Assembly: GCF_001542415.1 (NCBI RefSeq)
Contig: NZ_LNCU01000039.1
Location: 118,763-182,762 of the forward strand
DNA length: 64,000 nt
Source: Bradyrhizobium macuxiense
Lineage (GTDB): Bacteria > Pseudomonadota > Alphaproteobacteria > Rhizobiales > Xanthobacteraceae
Direction: 5' to 3'
Each line of letters starts with the position of its first letter. The first letter of the stretch is position 1. The notes under the pieces were generated by a model that saw only the letters and a list, made by a program, of their open reading frames with translations, ran no database searches and was not told where the DNA came from. Both the position numbers and the translations under genes were made by a program. Of the stretch, positions 47,362 through 56,499 are shown in pieces.

Positions 47362-47628
47362 TCATCCTTCGTTTAGAATGTCGTCAAAGATGTCCTGTGT
47401 GGACCCATGGACGACCTCGCCACCCCCAGATTCAGCCTCGTGAAGAGCGGCAAGGGTGGTAGCATTGGGGATGCAAACGTCGAAGGGAAGGCCTTTTCTG
47501 AAAACCACCTGCCGATAGAAAAGACCGATGGCATCAGACGCACTTATCCCGATGGCAGCAAAGACTCTTTCTGCCTTTGTCTTTACGGCGGGTTCAATAC
47601 GAGCGTTGATTGTTGCTGTCTTAGCCAT
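47362..47628 (-). CDS. RelB/DinJ-family antitoxin
   Basis: 88 residues. The ribbon-helix-helix start KTATINARIEPAVKTKAERV and GISASDAIGLFYRQVVFRKG are typical of DinJ. Binds and neutralises the YafQ toxin and represses the operon. TGTAC-rich inverted repeats between 47645 and 47710 are candidate operators. Confidence 0.9.
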   Translation of the reverse strand: MAKTATINARIEPAVKTKAERVFAAIGISASDAIGLFYRQVVFRKGLPFDVCIPNATTLAALHEAESGGGEVVHGSTQDIFDDILNEG

Positions 47629-47629
47629 G

Positions 47630-47715
47630 TGTCACCTCTCCAGGTGCGCGGTACGTACACCGCAATGATCATCGAACGACCATCGCAAATGTTGTACACA
47701 TCCTTGTACGCATAA
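47630..47715. promoter_or_regulatory. Putative DinJ operator region
   Basis: GTACGTACACCGC near 47652 and TTGTACACATCCTTGTACGC near 47692 share TGTAC half-sites directly upstream of the antitoxin start. Their spacing suits ribbon-helix-helix dimer binding. Assignment is by position only. Confidence 0.35.
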
Positions 47716-47949
47716 CGTAATCACAAACGCAGTACATTCGCAACACGTTCCGTCAGAACCACGAAAATTTAATTAACGATCAATTTTATGTTATAAATCA
47801 ATAGCTTATGTGGCGTGGCGATCAGCAAAAAGAGGCCAAATCGGTCCCTTTGCCCGCTCGTTGTACGTATGTGTGTGTCCTGTGGCACACGCCCTCTAAT
47901 CCGGTTTTCCACCGGTCCATTACCCAGAAAGCTCCGTTGTACACGCGCC

Positions 47950-48200
47950 GGCCGGTTCAGCCTCGAACGGCAGCACAGCATCCAGCAAATCTCCGATAGT
48001 CCAGACCCGCTCGGAAATCCCAAGCGCGACCGCTGGCGCAGTGCCCGGGCCGCATATATGCGGCAGAGATTGTCGTGGGCCACATACAGGTTAATGGCAG
48101 CGGCGTGGTGATCCAGCTTCCTTGAGAAGCCGCTGGCGCGGCGCGCAAAGCGGCTCTACGTCACCCGCAGCGTGAGGTTCTGACACTCGACATAGCCGGT
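47950..48200 (-). pseudogene. Insertion-sequence transposase C-terminal remnant
   Basis: The minus strand reads TGYVECQNLTLRVT then a stop, where intact copies continue into RRFTRRTSGFSKK. Homology resumes as FARRASGFSRKLDHHAAAIN, VAHDNLCRIY, then shifts frame into a GISERVWTIGDLLDA-like ending. This is the C-terminal end of an IS1-like DDE transposase with at least one stop and one frameshift. No terminal repeats were found. Confidence 0.6.
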
Positions 48201-48469
48201 CAAGATTCGCCGGCATCCCCGCTCTCTACCTGGCGGCTTGCTGCTACTTCTTCGACCCGCCTGTCGTGGTGCGCGGCTTCTTTTACAGCCAGGTTGGTTA
48301 CGCGCGCTGGGGAAAGCGCTGGCTCTCAGTCGTCCTACCGAGAACACTGACCAAGGTGTGGTTTGTATTCGCTTCATCCGAATCGGGACACAGAAGCTTA
48401 AATACGGACATCACCGATCAGCGCAATCCAGAAGACCTGCCGGCTCGTCGCAGCGCCGTTCATGAGCGG
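48201..48469. other. Gap between IS remnant and iscA control region
   Basis: Short overlapping frames only; no gene recognised. Confidence 0.5.
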
Positions 48470-48485
48470 TGTCAGGAAGCTGACA
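48470..48485. promoter_or_regulatory. NifA upstream activator site before iscA-nifS
   Basis: TGTCAGGAAGCTGACA, a perfect TGT-N10-ACA and nearly a full palindrome, 75 bp upstream of the -24 element. Confidence 0.75.
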
Positions 48486-48543
48486 CGCGTTGCAAAGCAA
48501 ACGGCACGGTCCAAAAAGGCCAACATTGTCAGAGGCGGCGGGC

Positions 48544-48560
48544 TGGCATGCGAATTGCCA
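48544..48560 (+). promoter_or_regulatory. Sigma-54 promoter of iscA-nifS
   Basis: TGGCATGCGAATTGCCA has GG 48545-48546 and GC 48557-48558, 10 bp apart. 39 bp before the iscA ATG. Confidence 0.8.
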
Positions 48561-48598
48561 ATTCGCATGAGCCAGCTGAGTTAAGTGGAGGGTGAGTG

Positions 48599-48919
48599 AT
48601 GATTAATCTGACAGATAGCGCCTTGAACGCGGTCAAGAACGTGCTCGCAACGTCGGCGAAGCCAGCGCGCGGTTTACGCATCATGGTTGAGGCCGGTGGA
48701 TGTGCCGGATTCAAATACGCGATGGACCTCGCCGAGCAGGCGAAGCCCAACGAGACCGTGATCGAGCGTGACGGCGTCAGGGTCTTCGTCGACAACATGA
48801 GCCGTGATCACCTCGCCGGAACGACCATAGACTTCGCTGTGAAGCTGGAGGGCTCGGGATTCACCTTCGATAATCCGAATGCCAGCTCGACCTGCTCCTG
48901 CGGCAAATCGTTCAGTTGA
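48599..48919 (+). CDS. IscA/HesB-type Fe-S carrier
   Basis: 106 residues from ATG 48599 (a GTG at 48596 is also possible). A-type carrier with cysteines in EAGGCAGFKYAMDL and the C-terminal CSCGKSF. Delivers Fe-S clusters or iron to targets. First gene of a NifA-type operon with nifS. No nifU is present, so this protein may share its role. Confidence 0.9.
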   Translation: MINLTDSALNAVKNVLATSAKPARGLRIMVEAGGCAGFKYAMDLAEQAKPNETVIERDGVRVFVDNMSRDHLAGTTIDFAVKLEGSGFTFDNPNASSTCSCGKSFS

Positions 48920-48936
48920 TGACAAGGAACCAAAGC

Positions 48937-49221
48937 ATGCTTGTCCCCGAGCCACTGAAGCACCCGCTGCTAGCTAAGACGGATCGGGAGCAACTTACTC
49001 GCGCCGCTGTTGAGGAGATCCGGCTCAATACGCAACGCCATGGCAGGGATGGCCGTCCGGTCGAGATCGACGGCGGCAGGAGCATGGTCAAGCCGATCGG
49101 CAACTCCGTGCTCAGCAGGCTTTCTGGCGGGTCGCCCGCACGCATCCAGGCGCAGCTGATCGAACAACTCGGCAAATTCGTCAGCGTGATCCCGATTGCC
49201 GCGGCCAAGTCGCGGGACTGA
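48937..49221 (+). CDS. Hypothetical protein between iscA and nifS
   Basis: 94 residues from ATG 48937 behind AAGGA; ATG 48919 is an alternative. Sequence includes LVPEPLKHPLLAKTDREQLT and IQAQLIEQLGKFVSVIPIAA. Sits where nifU or an accessory factor would be but has no NifU cysteines. Function unknown. Confidence 0.6.
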   Translation: MLVPEPLKHPLLAKTDREQLTRAAVEEIRLNTQRHGRDGRPVEIDGGRSMVKPIGNSVLSRLSGGSPARIQAQLIEQLGKFVSVIPIAAAKSRD

Positions 49222-49232
49222 GCGAGGCCTGA

Positions 49233-50426
49233 ATGTCCATTTACCTCGACAACAATGCGACCACGCGAGTGGATTCCGCCGTCGTGCAAGCCATGTTGCC
49301 GTACCTCGCCGAGCAATTCGGCAATGCCTCCTCTGCGCATGCCTTTGGCAGCGAGGTCGCAAACGCCTTGAAGCAGGCGCGCCGCAACTTGCAGGGATTG
49401 TTAGGCAGTGCCTACGATCACGAGATCATGTTCACCTCCGGCGGGACTGAGGCAAATAACACCGCCATCCTCTCTGCGCTTGCAACCCAGGATGGGCGCA
49501 ACGAGATCGTCACGACCTCGGTTGAGCATTCCGCCAATCTTGCACTGGTCGAGCATTTGGCGACAAGGGGCGTCAAAACGCATGTGATCGGCGTGGATTC
49601 GCGCGGCCGGCTCGACATCGAGGCGTTTCGCAGGGCGCTTGGACGACGCACGGCGATCGCGTCGGTCATGTGGGCCAACAACGAGACCGGCACGATTTTC
49701 CCAGTAGAGTTCCTGGCCGGGTTGACCCGCGCGGCGGGCGCCCTGTTTCACACCGATGCGGTGCAGGCCATAGGCAAGGTGCCCATCGACCTGAGTGACA
49801 GTGCGATCGACATGCTGTCGCTGTCCGCCCACAAACTGCACGGCCCCAAGGGCGTCGGCGCGCTCTATTTGCGCAAAGACACAAAATTCAGACCGCTGAT
49901 CTGGGGCGGATCGCAGGAGCGCGGGCGCCGCGCGGGAACCGAGAATGTTCCCGGCATCGTCGGTCTTGGCAAAGCTGCAGAGCTTGCGGCGGAGCGGCTC
50001 GAGCCGGAGCGCGCTCGCATTGGTTCCTTGCGCGATCGTCTGGAGCAGGCCGTCCTGCACAACGGCGGTTGCTCGGTGCTTGGCGATCTTGGCAACCGAC
50101 TGACGAACACGACCAACATCGCCTTCGAGCATCTCGAGGGCGAAGCCATTGTGCATCATCTCAATCGTGCCGGCATTGCAGCTTCGGTCGCATCGGCCTG
50201 CAGTTCCGGCTCATTGGACCCATCGCATGTTCTGCGCGCCATGGACGTGCCGGCAAGCAGGCTGCGCGGCGCGGTGCGCCTTTCCCTGTCGCGTGAAACA
50301 ACGGCCGAAGAGGTTGCTGAGGTCGCGAGCGTACTGTCCGGCATCGTGGCTCGGCTGCGCGCCATGTCGCGGGAGCATTCTAGCCCACCCAGCGATACGT
50401 TGCAGTCCAGGGAGTTGACGTCATGA
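49233..50426 (+). CDS. nifS: Cysteine desulfurase NifS
   Basis: 397 residues. MSIYLDNNATTRVDSAVVQA at the start, the PLP lysine in LSLSAHKLHGPKGVGALYLR and the active cysteine in SVASACSSGSLDPSHVL. Provides sulfur for nitrogenase Fe-S clusters. Overlaps nifT by 4 bp. Confidence 0.95.
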   Translation: MSIYLDNNATTRVDSAVVQAMLPYLAEQFGNASSAHAFGSEVANALKQARRNLQGLLGSAYDHEIMFTSGGTEANNTAILSALATQDGRNEIVTTSVEHSANLALVEHLATRGVKTHVIGVDSRGRLDIEAFRRALGRRTAIASVMWANNETGTIFPVEFLAGLTRAAGALFHTDAVQAIGKVPIDLSDSAIDMLSLSAHKLHGPKGVGALYLRKDTKFRPLIWGGSQERGRRAGTENVPGIVGLGKAAELAAERLEPERARIGSLRDRLEQAVLHNGGCSVLGDLGNRLTNTTNIAFEHLEGEAIVHHLNRAGIAASVASACSSGSLDPSHVLRAMDVPASRLRGAVRLSLSRETTAEEVAEVASVLSGIVARLRAMSREHSSPPSDTLQSRELTS

Positions 50427-50647
50427 AAATCATGATCCGCCGCTCTCCGGACGCGGGCTTGTCGATCTACGTGCCGAAGAAAGATCTCGAAGAGCCGATC
50501 GTCGAGTCCGAGTATGAGACGCTTTGGGGCGGTTGGATCAGGATCGCCAATGGCTGGATACTCGACCTGCCCGAGATGGCAAGCGACACGCCTTTGCCGA
50601 TTACGATCAACGCCAGGAGGCGTGGCGACGGCGGCGACGAGCGATGA
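50423..50647 (+). CDS. nifT: NifT/FixU protein
   Basis: 74 residues. [20 protein letters not shown] and [20 protein letters not shown] are the family signature. Small beta-rich protein of unknown role in nif clusters. ATGA overlap with the following SIR2-like gene. Confidence 0.9.
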   Translation: MKIMIRRSPDAGLSIYVPKKDLEEPIVESEYETLWGGWIRIANGWILDLPEMASDTPLPITINARRRGDGGDER

Positions 50648-51507
50648 AGGTGCCCCCGCGCATCGATTTTGCCAGCGCAGCCGATACGGAGGCGATTGTC
50701 ACTGAACTCGCGGGCAGGCTGAGTGCGGGCAGCGTTGTTCCTTATCTTGGACCTGGCCTTGCTGAACTGTCCGAGCCTGATGTGCCGACGACGCCTGAGG
50801 CCTTGGCCGCCTTCTTTGCCACCAAGGTCGCACTGCCGCGCCGGGCGAAGGGCAATGTGTGGGCCTCCGCACAATATATCGAGAGTAACAAACATCGTCT
50901 CACCCTGACGAGGTTAATGGCTCAGGCCTTTGCGGTACCGGTCGAACCGACGGCGCTGCATCATCACCTTGCGTCTCTATCGCCGCCGATCATCGTCGAC
51001 GCTTGGTACGACGGCGCCATGCGTACGGCGCTCGGCGAGCGCGATGGATGGGGCGAGGTCCAGGGTGTGAGTCGCGCCGGCCTCTATACGGACCATTTTT
51101 ACCGCTTCTATGATTCGGCAGGCCAAGAGGTCGACGGTGCCGCGGCCGGCAATTGGGCGACGGTGCTGTACAAGCCGCATGGCGGCGTGCAGCCGGCCAA
51201 AAACTTCCTGATCTCCGACGCCGACTATGTCGAGGTGCTGACGGAGATCGACATCCAAACGCCGATTCCCGACATCATCAAGGAAAGGCGAACCGGGCGG
51301 AGCTTTCTGTTCATCGGCTGTCGCTTTAATGACCAGCTGTTGCGCTCTTACGCCCGGCAGATCACCAAGCGCTCGTCCGACGTCCATTACATGGTTGTCG
51401 ATCCGCAAGCGCTTTCGCGCAACGAACTCTGCTTTCTCGTCGAGCAAGGCTTGATGCCGCTCGCAATTGAGCTCCCGCGCGCGGTGGAGCTGTTGCTCGC
51501 CAGCTAG
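50644..51507 (+). CDS. SIR2-like protein coupled to nifT
   Basis: 287 residues from ATG 50644 (ATGA overlap with nifT). [20 protein letters not shown] fits the Rossmann-type start of the SIR2_2 family. [20 protein letters not shown], with the histidine equivalent to the KLHG motif, and [20 protein letters not shown] are also typical. SIR2-fold proteins bind or hydrolyse NAD. The substrate here is unknown; the operon position suggests a nitrogen-fixation role and not phage defence. Confidence 0.75.
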   Translation: MKVPPRIDFASAADTEAIVTELAGRLSAGSVVPYLGPGLAELSEPDVPTTPEALAAFFATKVALPRRAKGNVWASAQYIESNKHRLTLTRLMAQAFAVPVEPTALHHHLASLSPPIIVDAWYDGAMRTALGERDGWGEVQGVSRAGLYTDHFYRFYDSAGQEVDGAAAGNWATVLYKPHGGVQPAKNFLISDADYVEVLTEIDIQTPIPDIIKERRTGRSFLFIGCRFNDQLLRSYARQITKRSSDVHYMVVDPQALSRNELCFLVEQGLMPLAIELPRAVELLLAS

Positions 51508-51661
51508 TGGCGCTGCCAAATTCAGGCCGACAGCGCCGGCTCGTGTGCAGAGATGGTCGACAAATGCGGCCGAGGTTGAAAGCGGATTCTGTGTCGCCCT
51601 CAGGCCGCGAAGAACACGTGCGCCTCACCGGCATCTCGCGCTGCCAGCAAACAGCGATGTG

Positions 51662-51677
51662 TGTCGGATTTCCTACA
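51662..51677. promoter_or_regulatory. NifA upstream activator site before nifB
   Basis: TGTCGGATTTCCTACA, a perfect TGT-N10-ACA, 105 bp upstream of the -24 element. Confidence 0.75.
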
Positions 51678-51766
51678 TGCGGCACCATCATTGCGGTGCC
51701 TGCAACAACGCCGAGCGTGTCCGCTAAGCCATTGACAAAGGCCAGAAACAGCACCGCCAGCCGTGA

Positions 51767-51783
51767 TGGCATGCAGGTTGCTA
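51767..51783 (+). promoter_or_regulatory. Sigma-54 promoter of nifB
   Basis: TGGCATGCAGGTTGCTA, GG 51768-51769 and GC 51780-51781, 10 bp apart. 69 bp upstream of the nifB ATG. Confidence 0.85.
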
Positions 51784-51851
51784 ACTCCTCTCCTTGTGTT
51801 CGCTCAGGCCTCGTCCTGAGAAGCCTATTCGCCGTCCAGGGAGAACTGAAT

Positions 51852-53399
51852 ATGAACGCGGTCGCGGGGCGCGGAAGACGTGCCGGAGTTGCGGAGTATA
51901 TCGGTGAGATCGCCGAGCATAAGGGTTGCCGCACCTCGCCCGGCGGCTCCAAGACGAACTGCGGATCACAGGCCGGCCAAGCCGATCTGCCGAAGACAAT
52001 CTGGGAAAAGGTGAAGAACCATCCCTGCTACAGCGAAGAAGCGCATCATCACTACGCCCGCATGCATGTCGCGGTAGCACCGGCCTGCAACGTCCAGTGC
52101 AATTACTGCAACCGCAAATACGACTGTGCCAATGAATCGCGTCCGGGCGTGGTGAGCGAGAAGCTCACTCCTGAACAGGCGGCGAAGGAAGTGCTTGCGG
52201 TCGCTACCAGCATTCCGCAGCTGACCGTGGTCGGAATCGCCGGCCCCGGCGATCCCTTGGCCAATCCGGAAAAGACCTTCAAGACGTTCGAATTGGTCGC
52301 CAGGGCGGCGCCCGACATCAAGCTCTGCCTATCGACCAACGGACTGGCACTCCCAGACCACGTCGACAGCATCGCTCGTGCCAAAATCGACCACGTCACC
52401 ATCACCATCAACACGGTCGACCCCGAAATCGGCGCCAAGATCTACCCGTGGATTTTCTTCAACCACAAGCGCTACACCGGCATCGAAGCCGCCAGGATCC
52501 TCATTGATCGCCAGTTGCAAGGTCTTCAGATGCTCACAGAGCGAGGCATCCTGTGCAAGGTCAATTCGGTGATGATTCCTGAAATCAACGACCTGCACCT
52601 GGTCGAGGTCAACAAAACGGTGAAGGCACGGGGGGCCTTCCTGCACAACATCATGCCGCTGATCTCCGCACCCGAGCATGGCACCGTATTCGGCCTCAAC
52701 GGTCAGCGGGGCCCGACGGCGCAAGAACTGAAGGCCCTGCAAGATGGTTGCGAAGGTGAGACGAAGGTGATGCGACATTGCCGCCAGTGTCGTGCCGACG
52801 CGGTCGGCCTGCTCGGAGAGGATCGCAGCGCGGAGTTCACCACCGAGAGGATCATGGCCATGGACGTCAATTACGATGCTGAAATGCGCCGGGCCTATCA
52901 AGCCAAGGTCGAGGATGAGCGCGCGGCCAAGGTCGCGGCCAGGCGGGAGGAGCTCGCGGAACTCGCTGGCCAGAAGAGCGAGATCACGCTTCTGGTTGCG
53001 GCGGCGACCAAGGGCTCGGGCCTGATCAATGAGCACTTTGGCCATGCCAAGGAATTCCAAGTGTACGAACTCTCGACATCCGGCGCCAAATTCGTCGGCC
53101 ATCGCAGAGCCGATGTCTACTGCCAGGGCGGATATGGCGAGGAGGATAGGCTTTCGACTATCATCGGCGCCATCAAGGATTGCCATGCTGTGTTCGTAGC
53201 CAAGATCGGCGACTGCCCGAAACGCAAGCTGATCGAGGCCGGCATCGACCCGGTCGATCAATACGCGCATGAGTTCATCGAGAAGTCGGCGATCGCCTGG
53301 TTCCGCTGCTATCTCGACAAGCTGCAAAGCGGTGAGATCCTGCACGTCAAACGCGATAACCCGGCAATCCACCAGAAAGCACTGACCTCGGCGGCATGA
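51852..53399 (+). CDS. nifB: FeMo-cofactor maturase NifB
   Basis: 515 residues from ATG 51852 after AGGGAGAA; the longer frame upstream crosses the promoter. Radical-SAM motif CNVQCNYCN, then [20 protein letters not shown]. The C-terminal domain ([30 protein letters not shown]) is NifX-like. Makes NifB-co, the 8Fe precursor of FeMo-cofactor. Confidence 0.96.
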   Translation: MNAVAGRGRRAGVAEYIGEIAEHKGCRTSPGGSKTNCGSQAGQADLPKTIWEKVKNHPCYSEEAHHHYARMHVAVAPACNVQCNYCNRKYDCANESRPGVVSEKLTPEQAAKEVLAVATSIPQLTVVGIAGPGDPLANPEKTFKTFELVARAAPDIKLCLSTNGLALPDHVDSIARAKIDHVTITINTVDPEIGAKIYPWIFFNHKRYTGIEAARILIDRQLQGLQMLTERGILCKVNSVMIPEINDLHLVEVNKTVKARGAFLHNIMPLISAPEHGTVFGLNGQRGPTAQELKALQDGCEGETKVMRHCRQCRADAVGLLGEDRSAEFTTERIMAMDVNYDAEMRRAYQAKVEDERAAKVAARREELAELAGQKSEITLLVAAATKGSGLINEHFGHAKEFQVYELSTSGAKFVGHRRADVYCQGGYGEEDRLSTIIGAIKDCHAVFVAKIGDCPKRKLIEAGIDPVDQYAHEFIEKSAIAWFRCYLDKLQSGEILHVKRDNPAIHQKALTSAA

Positions 53400-53410
53400 G
53401 GAGATAGCGA

Positions 53411-53635
53411 ATGCCGTTCAAGATCATCGCTTCGCAATGCACGGGCTGCTCAGCCTGCGAGCCCTTATGCCCAAATGTCGCAATCTCCGAGAAGGGCGGC
53501 ACTTTTTCGATCGATCCGAAGAAATGTACCGAATGCGTCGGCTATTTTGATGAGCCGCAATGTGTTGCGGTTTGTCCGGTCGACGACACCTGCGTCGTCG
53601 ACACCTCATGGCCGCGCCGCCAGGCGCAGGCTTAA
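53411..53635 (+). CDS. frxA: Small 2[4Fe-4S] ferredoxin FrxA
   Basis: 74 residues. [12 protein letters not shown] and [19 protein letters not shown]. Paralogue of the ferredoxin at 29717. The place 11 bp after nifB matches the nifB-frxA-nifZ order known in Bradyrhizobium. Proposed electron donor to NifB or nitrogenase. Confidence 0.92.
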   Translation: MPFKIIASQCTGCSACEPLCPNVAISEKGGTFSIDPKKCTECVGYFDEPQCVAVCPVDDTCVVDTSWPRRQAQA

Positions 53636-53648
53636 ATCGGAGAGGCCC

Positions 53649-53987
53649 ATGAACGTCACGCTTCGATCGGGCGCTGAAAAGCTTACGAATTTGCTGCTGC
53701 GCCTTGCTGGCGTTCAGATTCTGAATTTCGTTCGCCGCCATAGAAGGCGCTGGCTTGCAATTGTTCGCCAATATCGCTGTCGTGCGAGCACAAGCGGCCC
53801 GACGAGCAAGTTGCCGAGCGCAATGGTCGAAGGTTGCTTCTCAATGCCGGACGTCGCTTGCTGCGCGGCAGTGTCTCCATGGATCTGGCCGACGCTGCTC
53901 CCGGTCATCGACCCGTCTTTCGCCGATCCATCCGCTCCGTCCGGCAATCGCACAGACCGCCCAATAGAAGAGGAAAACTGTCGATGA
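53649..53987 (+). CDS. Hypothetical basic protein after frxA
   Basis: 112-residue frame from ATG 53649 behind GGAGAGG. The first half (LTNLLLRLAGVQILNFVRRH then RRRWLAIVRQYRC) looks like a basic amphipathic protein. The rest is irregular, and a frameshift is possible. Position echoes the small basic gene after the ferredoxin at 29923. Confidence 0.4.
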   Translation: MNVTLRSGAEKLTNLLLRLAGVQILNFVRRHRRRWLAIVRQYRCRASTSGPTSKLPSAMVEGCFSMPDVACCAAVSPWIWPTLLPVIDPSFADPSAPSGNRTDRPIEEENCR

Positions 53988-54064
53988 ACCTGGCGCAGCG
54001 GGCAATTCGCTTGGCTTGCCCTGGCGCGGTAGCTCGTACTTAGAAGGCCGCAAGGGATGGGTGC

Positions 54065-54388
54065 ATGAGCAACATCGTCCGCGACAGTGACGTGGTCGAG
54101 CTAAGCGGGCCTCCTTGCTTCAGCTTTGGCGAAAGGGTGCAGGCCAACCGCTCGATCCGCAATGACGGTACCTATCCCGGCAGAGAGATCGGCGAGGTCC
54201 TGGTCAAAAAGGGCGAGGTTGGTCACGTCGTCTCGATCGGCACGTTCCTGCAGCAATTCTATATCTACGGCGTCGCATTTCTTGAAAGCGGCTACCGCGT
54301 CGGCATGAAGCGCAAGGAACTCGATGTGGTTGGCGCAGGCGAAGAGGTCGATGATCCGCCGTTGCCGGAAGAAGAGGGGGTATTATGA
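54065..54388 (+). CDS. nifZ: NifZ
   Basis: 107 residues. SFGERVQANRSIRNDGTYPG and IGTFLQQFYIYGVAFLESGY carry the NifZ signature. Acts in P-cluster maturation of the MoFe protein. Overlaps the next gene by 4 bp. Confidence 0.88.
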   Translation: MSNIVRDSDVVELSGPPCFSFGERVQANRSIRNDGTYPGREIGEVLVKKGEVGHVVSIGTFLQQFYIYGVAFLESGYRVGMKRKELDVVGAGEEVDDPPLPEEEGVL

Positions 54389-54624
54389 TCGGGCTCGACC
54401 TTCCGAAATATCGATCGGGCCAGCGCGTCAAAAGCGCGATCGACCTCTTCAACGACGACTCGGCTCCTAATGTGCCGCCCGATGGGGTCTTGATCGGTGC
54501 CGGACAGATCGGCGAGATCATCCGAGTCGCCATGCACACGGAAGAGGACGTGCCGATCTATCTCGTGGATTTTGGCCAGCGGCTGGTTATCGGCTGTCTT
54601 GAGAACGAAATCAAAGCGCTTTGA
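54385..54624 (+). CDS. Second NifZ-type small protein
   Basis: 79 residues. YRSGQRVKSAIDLFNDDSAP, GAGQIGEIIRVAMHTEEDVP and IYLVDFGQRLVIGCLENEI repeat the NifZ pattern. Probably a tandem duplicate; the two could form a heteromer or compensate for each other. Confidence 0.75.
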   Translation: MIGLDLPKYRSGQRVKSAIDLFNDDSAPNVPPDGVLIGAGQIGEIIRVAMHTEEDVPIYLVDFGQRLVIGCLENEIKAL

Positions 54625-54639
54625 AGGGAGGCCTTGGCG

Positions 54640-54996
54640 ATGAATGCCGCGGTGATGAGAAAGGTAGTCGGGTTGATCCCTCACCCGAACGAGGTCGATC
54701 GCAAGCGGATCGAGCGCGCCTTGAGTTCGCGCAAGCGCTATCGCTTTGTCTCGCCGAATGTGACGCCGGTAAGAGGAGGTTATCTCGTTGAGAGTCCCTG
54801 TTGCTCGGGCAATATCGATAGGAACGGCGGCCTGATTGATGTCGCGCTGATCCTTTATGACGTCGCGAGCGGAGCCTGGAAGACGTTCTTCAAGAATCAC
54901 ACGCAAGGAATCTGGGAATTTTACAGCATTTACCAGCAGCTGGCCTCAGCACTCGACGAATTGAACGCGGATCCCGAGCGGCTGTTCTGGCAATAA
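54640..54996 (+). CDS. Nif-cluster hypothetical, DUF3024-like
   Basis: 118 residues from ATG 54640. Contains VESPCCSGNIDRNGGLIDVA and WKTFFKNHTQGIWEFYSIYQ, which I tentatively match to small proteins placed after nifZ in rhizobia. Paired cysteines could bind metal. Function unknown. Confidence 0.5.
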   Translation: MNAAVMRKVVGLIPHPNEVDRKRIERALSSRKRYRFVSPNVTPVRGGYLVESPCCSGNIDRNGGLIDVALILYDVASGAWKTFFKNHTQGIWEFYSIYQQLASALDELNADPERLFWQ

Positions 54997-55030
54997 TGCC
55001 CGTTTTTGGACCAGTCATATAGGAGCCTTA

Positions 55031-55300
55031 ATGGCGCTCGGCCCCGACGAACTGATCGAAATCGAACGGCTACTTGCGGCAGCTGATGCCGACACAGGTT
55101 CGGTTGTCGAACTGCGGCGCCGCTTTCCGCAGCTCGCCTGCGTACGCTGTGATGCGTCCGATGTCACGGAGCAGCCGTTCCGGCGCTTTCGGAACTTCGA
55201 CCTGCATCTGGTCGATGGATCCGACCATTGCATGCAGATTACGGCCGACCCGGCGCGGGCGATCGGCATCGTGCTGGCCAAAAGGAATATTGGGCGGTGA
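55031..55300 (+). CDS. Nif-cluster hypothetical protein
   Basis: 89 residues. LIEIERLLAAADADTGSVVE then LRRRFPQLACVRCDASDVTE, with a CxxC-type pair and HLVDGSDHCMQITADPARAI. Tentatively the DUF6129 type found in rhizobial nif clusters. GTGA overlap with the DegT gene suggests the two act together. Confidence 0.55.
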   Translation: MALGPDELIEIERLLAAADADTGSVVELRRRFPQLACVRCDASDVTEQPFRRFRNFDLHLVDGSDHCMQITADPARAIGIVLAKRNIGR

Positions 55301-56499
55301 CGCGCGTTGGACCAGCAGAGGATCACGACTTCGCAACGGGCGCGCTGGAGGCGGATGAAGCCTTCATTTCGCTCTCCGATCCCGATGTCACTTCCGCGGA
55401 GCTTGCTGCGGTGGAAGCGCTGCTGTGTTCGCCGCGAATTTCCAATGGGCCGGTCACCGAGGCGTTCGAGCAGGCTTTCGCCGCTTATCTCGGTCGCAAC
55501 TATGCCGTCGCCGTCCCAAGCGGCACGTTGGGGCTTCTGCTTGCCTTGAAGGCTCTGGGCATCGGGCCGGGACAGGAGGTGATCGCCTCGCCCTATTCGA
55601 TGCGTGAGACGGTCCATGCCATCCGTCTGGCGGGTGCACGGGCGGTATTTGCCGACATCGACTATTGGTCGGGCGCCCTGGCTCCGGCGAAGGTGGAGGA
55701 GCGTATAACCCCGAGCACAGGAGCGATTATCGCCGGCAATCCCAATGGCCACCCGGCGCCATGGTCGGAACTACGCGCGATCGCACAGCGCCATCAGCTA
55801 CGGCTCCTGGAGGATTCAACCGAGGCGATCGGATCGAGATACAAGGGTGAACTCGTCGGCCGCTTTGGCGATATCGCGGTATTCGACTTTGCCCAGCCGT
55901 TGGCCTTAAGCTGTGGCGAAGGGGCAATGGTGGTGAGCGACGATATCGAGGTGGTCCTAGACTTGCGTCGGCATCGCACGCACCGGCTGGATGAGCGCTC
56001 CTCCGTTGTCGTCGGCAGCGTGGCACCTTACCAAGCCGGCATGAGCGATCTCACAGCAGCGTTGGGCCTTGCGCAGTTAAAGCGCCTCGACGACATCCTG
56101 GAGCGACGCCGGCTGATCGAGCAGCTGTACAATACGCATATGCAATCATTTGAGGGCATCAAGCCGCCCTATATCGGCCCTGATGTGACCGAGGTGAATT
56201 GGTTCATCTATCTCGTCCATCTCGGGACTCGCTTCTCGCGATCCAGCCGCGACGCCATTGTTGATGATCTGCGTCTCGCGCAGATCGACGCCGCCGTTTA
56301 TTGCCATCCGTTGTATTTGCAGCGCCAGTATTTTGATCTCGGCTATCGGCGTGGCGATTTCCTGGTCACGGAGAAGATCGCCGATCGCGCCGTGGCGCTG
56401 CCGTTTCACAGCCATCTCACGAGCAACCAGATCGAGTTTATCGTGGAGACTATAAAGGATGCATCGATCAACGTCGGCGCAGGCGCAGCGATCTATTGA
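55297..56499 (+). CDS. DegT/DnrJ/EryC1-family protein lacking the PLP lysine
   Basis: 400 residues from GTG 55297, coupled to the upstream gene. Family features are present: VPSGTLGLLLALKALGIGPG, DSTEAIGSRYKGELVGRFGD and the C-terminal YCHPLYLQRQYFDLGYRRGD. In the PLP-binding segment, where family members read F(S/N)F-x3-K-x3-T-GEGG, this protein reads FDFAQPLALSCGEGA, so the lysine position (residue about 202) is leucine. It cannot form the usual internal aldimine, and an ordinary sugar aminotransferase role is unlikely. Confidence 0.8.
   Translation: MTRVGPAEDHDFATGALEADEAFISLSDPDVTSAELAAVEALLCSPRISNGPVTEAFEQAFAAYLGRNYAVAVPSGTLGLLLALKALGIGPGQEVIASPYSMRETVHAIRLAGARAVFADIDYWSGALAPAKVEERITPSTGAIIAGNPNGHPAPWSELRAIAQRHQLRLLEDSTEAIGSRYKGELVGRFGDIAVFDFAQPLALSCGEGAMVVSDDIEVVLDLRRHRTHRLDERSSVVVGSVAPYQAGMSDLTAALGLAQLKRLDDILERRRLIEQLYNTHMQSFEGIKPPYIGPDVTEVNWFIYLVHLGTRFSRSSRDAIVDDLRLAQIDAAVYCHPLYLQRQYFDLGYRRGDFLVTEKIADRAVALPFHSHLTSNQIEFIVETIKDASINVGAGAAIY

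Noticed and set aside
51507..51851. N-terminal extension of nifB
   Set aside because: It would cross the NifA site and sigma-54 promoter; NifB homology begins at 51852.
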